DNA of 64,000 nucleotides. Source: Leptasterias polaris (Eukaryota > Echinodermata > Asteroidea > Forcipulatida > Asteriidae). The stretch spans positions 3,782,001-3,846,000 of the forward strand of contig JAZGTN010000006.1 in the NCBI GenBank assembly GCA_037783415.1. Direction: 5' to 3'. Position numbers and translations under genes: made by a program. Positions 55,690 through 64,000 of the stretch are shown one piece after another (position 1 is the stretch's first letter; each line of letters opens with the position of its first letter). Under the pieces are notes generated by a model. The model was not told the origin of the DNA. It saw only the letters and a program-made list of their open reading frames with translations, and did no database searches.

Positions 55690-58600
55690 CCGTCGACAAT
55701 AGCATTGCTTCTGCTACACCGAGCACGCGACAGAATATTGAAGCCCCTGTTCTCTGGGCTTGATCCGGGGCTTATTAGAGTCCCTCTTACTCGTCTGATT
55801 CCCTATCACCATCAATGCCTCGCAGCGGGGTGGTTTTGTGCGACTGCCAAGCCAGGGCGGTTTGTCCTGCTTCTTTGGTCCTTGTCTTAACCATGACAGG
55901 GCGGGACAGTCTCAAGATTACAGGCTGAAGTAGTGCCACTCATCTTCCCTGTACGTATCCTCACCATTAAATGGGACTTTTTCAATGATTTTGGCAGTCT
56001 AGAGCACGGTGTCACTCGTGTGTTTTTCCGCGGGGGAAGAACGTAGAACCACCTTTGTGTTTTGCATGAGGGAGTCGGAACTCCTTTGCGGGGGAGTAGT
56101 CATGTGGAAAAGAATTGGGATTTGAAGTCTGTCTGTCTGTCTGTCCGACTGAGTGATGCTTAAGCCTTTTACTGGTGATAGGTTAAGGACCGTTTGACAT
56201 GATGGTATTATGCGTCTGTTTGGGGTTTATTCTTTGCCCCTCGCGCTTCAAAGGGCCAATCAAGCCCCCAATTTATGCTCTGCTTGGCCGGCATAAATGT
56301 CAGCGATCGGAGCTCAATAGTTGACGATCAATAAGTGCCTCCCGCTAACTTGTGCGAAGTGTTGCCATTCGCAGGTTAGTTGTGATCCCTATATACCGCT
56401 CAATACTGTCTCAAATGTATGGGTAGGGTGCTTTCAGAAGCCGAAAAGCCCCCTCCTTTTACCGATGGCAACACGCTTCGCTTACCGGTTGACAATCAAA
56501 CCTCCCTCGCCCAAAAAATAGTTGTCACTAAGTATAATGCCAACTGTGTAGCTATGTTTGTACAGTTGTCTACTCTGTTATCAACTAGAGAACGTGAACA
56601 GAGAGAGGACAAAAATGTTGGGGGGGGGGGGCTTATTTTAAACGAGGGAGAGAGTATACTGAGAGACGGAACACTTGAGCGAAAATGGTGGTGTGCTACC
56701 CAAGTTGATGTAGCGGCTGACCATCGACAGTTAGGCAGACAGTAGTGAGTGTTTTGAGTACGGCGTATCAATACAGTACCGTATTGATCCAACACGTCCG
56801 CTGCTCGTCACACACGCGCTCTGGTCCCCGGCCCCCGTCACTATGTCCCCTCTTCCACTCCTCTCCCTCTCTCTCGCAACACGTCCTTATTATCTGTGTG
56901 AGCTCAACTCACTCAAGAGAAGGGGGAAAAAACCTCGTTTCGACAATGATTTAATTACAAAAGCACACTCGGCAGTATATAAACAGCTGTAGATTACAAA
57001 ATAAACAATTGCTCTTTAATCAGTCAATTTTAATGGAGCTGTAGTCAATGAATTGGCACGGGGCTTCACTACAGGCCCGTCTTTCCTTCAAATCGAGCCT
57101 CTTCCCCTCTCGTCTCATCAGCTATATCACACCTTGCCTGTTGCGTCCCAAAAGGCCGAGCAGACCATTAGAGGTGACATCAGTCTTCCCTGGGCAAATA
57201 AATCCGACGACTCAAGGAGACGGACTTTCGATCGGGGGATGCGAGAAAACGCGAGAGGAATCCATGAAAGTTTTTGTCCTCTTCTTTTCGTTCTCTTCTT
57301 TCTGAGGGGCTGGGAGTAAAACATTGATATCGCTAGCATCCACTTAGTGCGAGTTATGACACTTAACATACCTTAAATATACATAACCAAACACTGTCTG
57401 AAGCACCGGCATTTGTTTGTTAAGTGCATTATCTTGGCCATTGTTAGGGGGATGTTTTCAGAGTTTCGGACCCAGAAATTGTGAAAACATCGAAACTTCA
57501 CCCAGTCGCTTTGTCATGCTACGACAAAAGTGTCGTGAAATAATTACAGGGTAAACCAGTGGCTAGTCTGGGTGATAAAAATATAGTCAATAATCTTTAT
57601 AAGATTGTTCTTCTGTAACTCATCGAAACAGTAGCGTCTGCTCTTCAAGATTTCGGCGTAAAACAAAAGGTTGGCCTATATGAATCAATTTGGGGGGTAA
57701 AATGTAGAGTCGGCTTTTCAATTGCTCTTTTAATGTGTAAGACCTAGTCTTATTTTCGTGCATCAAATCAATGCACTCAACCAACCCATAATATGCAACG
57801 ATTATAGTCTGACACCTTCTAGTGAGATGAATATAACAGTACCATACACTGTTACCGAATACCAGAAACGCGACAACCATGTCTGAAGTAATTTGTTGTC
57901 ATTGCTCACAGTCTAAAGGATGGTACCTAACCCAGGATGGTTTTTAGTCAGGCGACATTTTGAATTAATTTCTGTATGTATTATCAATGTCAGTAGGTGT
58001 AGTTGATATGGTTCAAGAGTGGTAACCTTCTCATCCTAGTAAGGTATTTGTTAAAATTATCCATAACAGCTTTGGGGAGAATTCCCCCCTTGTTGATGGT
58101 TCCAAAAGTGTTATGACAACATCATGCAATCGCCTCTTATATCCAATTTTTACGTATGATAAATTACGCCAGGGACAGGAAAATAACCGCAGCACCTTTA
58201 TATTGAAACGGCAAAGATATGGTAATAAAACTAAAGCGTTCATTCCAATTATACCTGTGTTATCTTAATACACGCGGCCTTCCTCACATTTTTAAAATGT
58301 TCATTTTCACACTTGAAGACATCACTGCTGTGGGCAACCATCTCATCAGCTAATAAAACCGATGGTGACCAACAAAAAAAGGAGGTCTGTGGAGTTTCTT
58401 GCATTTCAAATCGCATCATGTATTTCCCGGAACAAACGGACACGCAGCAACATGATCCCACATGCAGGCGTTTACATTACTGCCCTGGGGCTCAATCTGC
58501 CCAGTTTTTTTTTCTTCATTTCGCTTAGAAAGCTTCTCCTACAAAACCCACACACAAAACATGGAGGAAAAAATATAAGCCTTTATATTACGTCTCCCTA

Positions 58601-59250
58601 AAAAAACCTGGAAGCCCTTTTACTCTTGAACACATATGAAATGAAAAAGAACAGGAGTAGCTGGTATTGGCCCCATTTGCTAAATCTGGTTGGGTTTTTT
58701 ATGTTGTACTGCGGGCAAGCTTTGACGGGGCGCCAGGTTGGGACTGTTCGACGGTTGCAAATGAGGCCGCTAGCCGTACTTATATAGCCGCTCCACCCTT
58801 TGACCAGTCGTTCACTGAACTCGCTTCCTTCATGCCGGCAACCACGGCCGTCACATAGTCCTACCAACGCACGGAGAGAGCACCGACAGAAAAGAAACCC
58901 GTTCCGTGTATATGTCCCATAACTACTTGTATGGACGAGGCTGATGCCTAAGGCGTCATTATTGCTGTGCTACCTCGCTCAAATTGATCAGGTAGAACCA
59001 TCAAACCGACTAAACCATTCCGGAATAATCACTACTATTATCACACATCCGCGCCGGTGAGAATTCAGAATGTTTTAAGCTTAAAACGTCTACGCGGGCG
59101 GGCAGCCCAGGCGGTTTGTTCCCCCCGTCTTTCTCTCCTTTTTGGTCCGGGGTTAGTGTTGGAAGTCATAGAGTTTATGGTAATTGGGAAAATGAAGAGC
59201 CCTCTCGCTCTTGAGAGTGTATTTTGGTTTGGCATGGAATGAGCAGGTTT
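55690..59250. promoter_or_regulatory. cluster of GC-rich unique islands, candidate enhancers
   Basis: At least five unique CpG-bearing patches recur here at 300-1500 bp spacing (about 55690-55920, 56210-56500, 56640-56860, 57040-57320, 58700-58870, 59080-59160) in otherwise AT-rich DNA. Features include inverted ATTTATGC (56271-56278) and GCATAAAT (56291-56298), plus homeodomain-type TTTAATCAGTCAATTTTAAT words near 57015-57035. No coding exon is recognised. A regulatory region of a distant developmental gene is my inference only. G12 run at 56620-56631. Confidence 0.25.
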
Positions 59251-60285
59251 GGGTGTTAGATTACACTATTTGGAAGTCAATGTGCTGCGTTTAGACTAAC
59301 GCTAATGACATCATCACAGCCATCACGTACGAGTCAGTCACCTCTGCCGAAATCATGAAAACAAAACGAAATATTTAAGACACTTTGGGTTTCATGCCGA
59401 AATGTGTCCGTTCAAAATCTTTGTAATTGTGTGTTTTATTAATAAAAACATAAACGAAACAAAAGTATTGTTAAAATTCATTGATGTTTTATGAGTACTG
59501 AAAAATCATGCTTTTAAAAAATCCGGTAAATATGAATATAATGTAGATTTAACTATAACCGTGGTCCCATTTTCCATTTAACAGAATTTGAGTCCATGAT
59601 TCGTTTTTTTAAATAAAAGAACATCAATGTTTACACAAATTGCGCCCTCTCTCGAAGGCAAGTTCCCCTTAAAATAAGTACCGTTTGCGAATCTTCAACA
59701 GTAGTAAAAATATAGTACTTAAAAAAAAAGGACATACTGAAAGATCAATAGTATAATCTTACGTCTTAAATGTTGACATTTTTGTAGAAAAACAGTATAC
59801 GGTGCATGTAAACATAACAACAAAACAACAACAACCCGTACTATGCAATAAAAGTAAGACTTCAAAAAATGTATACCGCTTGGACCCCAAACAGTCTGAA
59901 TAATATTAATAATATTAATATTATTTACAATATTGAGAATGTACAAACAGCAATGTAGCCCTTTAATGTATTTTCATTATCATAATACACTTCATGAATG
60001 AAACCTGATGAATTGAATGGCAACATTGACTATATGCATTTCTCCGGCGGCAATCCAACACTACACACCGTTTGGCACTACATTATGTGTCAAGAGGGTC
60101 GAAGGTCACGACATTCAGTGTCAAGAGGGGGGGTCGAAGGTCACGATTCTTAGCAACGGATGTTGACATTGTTATGATTGGTTGCTGACGTGGGTGGGGG
60201 CACCTTTCTTTGCATGGAGGAACGTGGGATTTTCCGGTAAGGCGGGCCCTTTGAAAATGTCCCGATGGTTTCCTTTAATATGATT
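59251..60285. other. non-coding
   Basis: No gene. Two tandem copies of GTGTCAAGAGG-GTCGAAGGTCACGA lie at about 60087-60146. Each contains GAAGGTCA, like a nuclear-receptor half-site. Confidence 0.45.
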
Positions 60286-60289
60286 GTAC

Positions 60290-60600
60290 ATACTGACTAT
60301 ACTGTCTCCAGGTTTCCCGGTTTAATTGGATTGAAAAACTGTGCACGGTGGGAAATACAATCTAGATTTGAAATAACACCATGTACATTAAATTGTCTGC
60401 ATGATTTGTGGTGGTTCTGGAAAGGAACCGGTGGTGCAACAACTTGGCGTTTCAACCAGTATGCTCTTAATGTCTTCAGAGCATACCGAATGTTAATTGT
60501 TGAGCCTCCTCTTGAAGACGATTGCAGCATACAGATTGAAACGTCAAGTTGTTACATCACCAGTCCTGTTCAGGGCCACAACACATAAAGAGAGATTTAA
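60290..60600. repeat. Penelope-like repeat with paired hammerhead-like dyads
   Basis: The motif block TGGTTCTGGAAAGGAACCGG leads to AACTTGGCGTTTCAACC (60442-60458), AGTATGCTCTTAATGTCTTC (60459-60478) and, after about 30 bp, the inverse-type CTTGAAGACGATTGCAGC, ATACAGATTGAAACGTCAAG (60511-60548). It has the same order as the copies at 13.2, 18.0 and 62.0 kb. It shows the dyad in both orientations and no protein. Confidence 0.6.
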
Positions 60601-61165
60601 TGAACATTGTTTTACCGCAAACCTTACCAGATTTTATATATTTATCAGTGTCAATCTGAACGCTCACTGATTATCAAGTTCATACCAGTATCAAACCTCC
60701 ATAGATATATTTCCGTCAAGTAATAGTTATAGGCACCCCAAATTACAACTGCATGTTATTTTGAATGCCTGTATCAAAGTAAGGCAACATTATTAACGTG
60801 AACAATTTCCCATCGACAGCTGTTCGTTGTTTACACCAAACACATAACAAACTAATTTGATGCGATTTTCACAGGTCGAAAAGTAGTAGTAGAATAATCT
60901 ACTCTAAAATTATGAAAGAAAAAATTGCCTTTCATAAAAATGATCTATAATGATTTTGAAACACTTGATATAAGTTAAAATCGTTCTTACTGCTAATAGA
61001 TGCAACCCTTCATTGTGGTATTAATAATACACACCTGTTGTGACCACCTTGATTAATGGGTTAACAATGACATCACACCATTTTTATAAAATAGATCAAT
61101 GTGCCAAAGGTTGGAGTGACCAAAGAGAGCAGTCATTTTTATTGAAGAAATCATTGAAATTGTTG

Positions 61166-61310
61166 ACCCTTTTCGAAGCCACGGTTTGAGGCTGAGGCTC
61201 CAGCTTGGGCTCCGTCTGTGATTTTGAAAAGAACGCACACTTTAGGTACGGGACAGGCGGACGAAGCCTAAGTCGAAGCCGTTTCGTAAGCCGTGGTTTC
61301 AAAAACGGCC
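61166..61310. mobile_element. foldback element family E, copy 2
   Basis: GACCCTTTTCGAAGCCACGG is mirrored by AAGCCGTGGTTTCAAAAACGGCC. The interior is rich in GGCTCC/GAAGCC as in copy 1. Confidence 0.6.
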
Positions 61311-61944
61311 TTGGATTATTGATCCCATCCGGCGTTCAGGACGTAAGACGAAACCATCAGTCTTTTTTGGCATTAGTAAGTTTTTCTGTGAAAATCACAG
61401 TAGAAACTGTATAATTTGTATTTTTAAGCGACATGGAGGTTTATATATATTACTTAATTGAATCAATCATTGCATACATCAACTAAATATAATTACAAAT
61501 GTATTCATAACATCCACAGTAGTGTAATACAGCTGAGCTTGCCGTCAACGAGACCAAACAGTTACTTTATCTTGTCATGTCATACCGATTCCCTTCACAT
61601 GCACTTAACGGTGTCAAACTTTCACATGTATACGACAACTCTCCAGCAAAATGTGTTTTTTTCACCCACATATCGTGTGAACGAGTCATAATGTCTCACG
61701 TCCGATGAGAGAGGATCACTTTGTCAAAAAGATGATGGTTATGAACAAGGGTTATTGGTATACACAACCAATGACGAGGGTAGCATAATGTGAAAACAAA
61801 AATGTAATCCTTTCGTCAAACCATTTGGAAGGTGTTTTCAGTTATGTACATTTTCCATCTTGGTTGAGTTGCCGTGATTTCGATTCAGTTTTTGTTTCGT
61901 ACAAATTGGCATAATTTCCAGTAGGATTTAAAACTTTGCATGGT

Positions 61945-62135
61945 GGAAATACAGTCTAGTAAGGTTTGCGGAGACACCGTGTGCATGAACCTATCTAGTA
62001 AGGGTCATGGTGGTCCTTAAAAGAACCGGTGGGTTATAACAAGTCAAGTGTTCAAACCACCGGTTCTTTTCAGAACCACCACAACTCGTAGAGAGTTTTA
62101 TTAACATGGTGTCTCCGGCAGACCTTCGTAAATAA
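61945..62135. repeat. palindromic Penelope-like repeat
   Basis: AAGGTTTGCGGAGACACCGTG (61961) and CATGGTGTCTCCGGCAGACCTT (62105) face each other. So do GGTGGTCCTTAAAAGAACCGG and CCGGTTCTTTTCAGAACCACC. This gives arms of about 75 bp around a 20-25 bp loop (near 62035-62058). Confidence 0.7.
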
Positions 62136-63025
62136 GCTCTGTTTGGGTTTGGTATTAAAAATGTCCAACTCATTTTGCAAAAAAAATTATATATCGAGAT
62201 AAATATGTACCTGTTATCCAATAATTTGTTTTGTAAAATTTGTCAATAGACGAAGAAAACGTACATTCATTGGAATTCGTTGGATTTACCTAAACTTAGA
62301 AGTCATCCTGTTTCAGGATAAATTGACATAGTCTCAGGTATTTTTTGTGGTAAGTCATTATTCTAAAATACTGTCTTTATAGGCTGTACATCGCACGCCT
62401 TTTATGAATATGCACACGGTATAACAACAGGGATTATCTGAACAATGCAACATTGAAAGAAGAAGCTTTTTGTACAAATGTTTTACTGGTGTCGACCAAA
62501 TAATTACGTCCTAGAAAACTGTGTATACTTCTGACCTTGCACCTTTCACCCACACAAAAGCAAGACAAAAACAACACCACTTTACTTTTCCGTTTTACAA
62601 AAACCAGAATATTATTTGGGCGAACGACGTAGTCATATGACACGGTTCTCGAAAATTAGACGGTTGAAAAAAGGAAGCTTAACAATTCCATTAATTGTTT
62701 ATTCGAATGAAAGAAGCTTGGGTATAAATGTGCTGAATGACTGTGCTTATTTTATGGATGTCGATCTTTAAACATGCACATGCATACAAATAGCGTGGGG
62801 TCACTGTGTTTTGACCTAAAACGAATCCATCAAATTGGTTGAGAGACGAAATACAATGATGTGGTCGTTTACCTCACGTGGAAAATGTTGGGCAACAATC
62901 CGTACTGTACTGGCATTATTTTCGTCTACTTTCGCCCTCCAGATAGCGATATTTTAATAACGTTCTGTCTCTTTCTTCAGTTCAGCAGATAAAGTTATCC
63001 ACTTGTCCGAATCAAACGAGTACCA
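62136..63025. other. non-coding, nothing recognised
   Basis: No gene or bounded repeat. Confidence 0.5.
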
Positions 63026-63147
63026 GGGCCCCAATTCATGACTCTGCTTACCAAAGAATCCTACGCTTACAGAGCCCTGTAAGTACATGATTCTATGTGC
63101 CGTAAGCACAGAAATCCACGGTGAGCAGAGTCATGAAACTTGGGTCC
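63026..63147. mobile_element. foldback element family D, copy 2
   Basis: GGGCCCCAATTCATGACTCTGCTTACC at the left mirrors GTGAGCAGAGTCATGAAACTTGGGTCC at the right. It is shorter than copy 1 (122 bp). Confidence 0.75.
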
Positions 63148-63631
63148 AGCAGGTGAACAAAAAGGCCCACCGTGTTTTGTAAGAGCTTCTTTGATGTTAT
63201 TATGATATCTCGATAAAAACATCCTGACATGGGTTTCCGGAACATATGGGTACTCGGTGCCAGTGTACCTGTGTAGGACTTACCAGCAACATAACTCAGT
63301 TGACTAAAAACAAAGTATTGGCTAAAACTAAGGATGAATTTATGGCATATAATAGGCATAATTACCCCATCCATTATTATTTCTCGAAATGACCCAATTC
63401 TGGCGTGTCTTTTAAAGAGAAGGTTTGAGCCTAGTGGCGAAGTAGTCATAACGACGGAGTCTAAATCTCTCTCGGTGTTAATGTGGATCAAGATATGCAA
63501 CACTTTCGCTTTGAGTGTTTTCTAATGTTTGCAGTAATATTTAGCCTATAATAAAGCAAATTATTGTATTATCAATAGTAAAGACCAGTATTTCTACCCA
63601 GTGTTCTCTCTGAGACGTGTGGACCCCTGTG
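63148..63631. other. non-coding
   Basis: A minus-strand frame of 136 codons (63503-63093) runs into the foldback at 63026-63147 and has no recognisable domain, so it is not accepted as a gene. Confidence 0.4.
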
Positions 63632-63764
63632 TGTGGTGACAATGTTGGACACCCTTTGTGGTGACAATGTTGGACACCCTTTGTGGTGACAATGTTGGAC
63701 ACCCTGTGTGGTGAAAATGTTGGACACCCTGTGTGGTGAAAATGTTGGACGCCCTGTGTGGTGA
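63632..63764. repeat. 25-bp minisatellite, 5.3 copies
   Basis: Units begin TGTGGTGACAATGTTGGAC and end ACCCTT. They drift to GTGAAAATG in copies 4-5 and GGACGCCCT in copy 5. The change is directional along the array. Confidence 0.95.
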
Positions 63765-64000
63765 AGGGTTCACCATGTTGGTAACAATTTCCCTCAATCC
63801 ATGTTTACACACATTTACTTGCATGTTGTCAATCCTCACGATAGTATACGTTATTGAATAATAAGATAACATGTTCACAGGATGACTTTTAGTTAAAGTA
63901 CACGAGAAAAACTGGGTGTTAAAATTAACACTGTTGGTGTTGTTACATATAGATTTTTAAAAAAATGTTTTAAAATGTAAAAAATACACTAATTTCTGCC
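63765..64000. other. non-coding to window end
   Basis: AT-rich, nothing recognised. Confidence 0.5.

Noticed and set aside
60265..60588. 107-codon plus frame and 77-codon minus frame
   Set aside because: Both lie in the Penelope-like repeat and show no reverse transcriptase or nuclease motif.
63093..63503. 136-codon minus-strand frame
   Set aside because: It ends inside the foldback at 63026-63147 and encodes nothing recognisable.

Overview
This window is eukaryotic and almost entirely non-coding. Intron-containing genes, many short inverted-repeat transposons, tRNA-headed SINEs, a 5'-truncated LINE, minisatellites and an AT-rich background all fit a marine invertebrate. Several repeats (a TTAA-flanked GGGACACGTTGCC element, foldbacks ending GGGCCCAATTTC, elements ending in GAAACGTC) resemble ones I associate with echinoderms and their relatives. 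I favour an echinoderm, perhaps a starfish, but this is inference and could be another ambulacrarian. Nothing looks bacterial, viral or plasmid-like.

The one well-supported gene lies at 12.2-16.1 kb on the + strand. It has a 5' UTR exon segment joined to coding exon 1 (12225-12443), exon 2 (13359-13446) and a long terminal exon (14703-16136). Together they encode a C2H2 zinc-finger protein of 563 residues. The splice sites are canonical and two zinc fingers are completed exactly across the two introns. The C-terminal finger pair matches the Ikaros/Hunchback dimerisation type, so this is very probably an Ikaros-family-like transcription factor. Divergent from it, on the - strand at 9353-9468, is a convincing first coding exon of an unknown gene. 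The two genes may share the interval at 9.5-12.2 kb as a promoter region.

Region by region: 1-9.3 kb holds transposon remnants, including a nested inverted-repeat element, a 47-bp x 4 minisatellite and a 349-bp foldback with a 9-bp target duplication. 9.3-16.3 kb is the divergent gene pair, with SINEs and foldbacks in the introns. 16.3-33 kb is dense in foldback elements, including a 1.34-kb TIR element with a SINE inside it and a minisatellite split by two foldbacks. 33-60 kb is poorer in repeats. It has a LINE 3' end, a few SINEs, a (CTG/TTG)n tract and scattered GC-rich unique patches in an AT-rich desert. That pattern suggests the regulatory flank of a developmental gene outside the window, though I could not identify such a gene. 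Two possible exons (34450-34790 +, 35509-35682 -) are the best weak gene candidates there. 60-64 kb returns to foldbacks and a 25-bp minisatellite.

I found no new multi-gene system. The most unusual content is the set of long foldback elements, several carrying CRE-like and ATGGCG motifs, and the Penelope-like repeats with a hammerhead-like fold.
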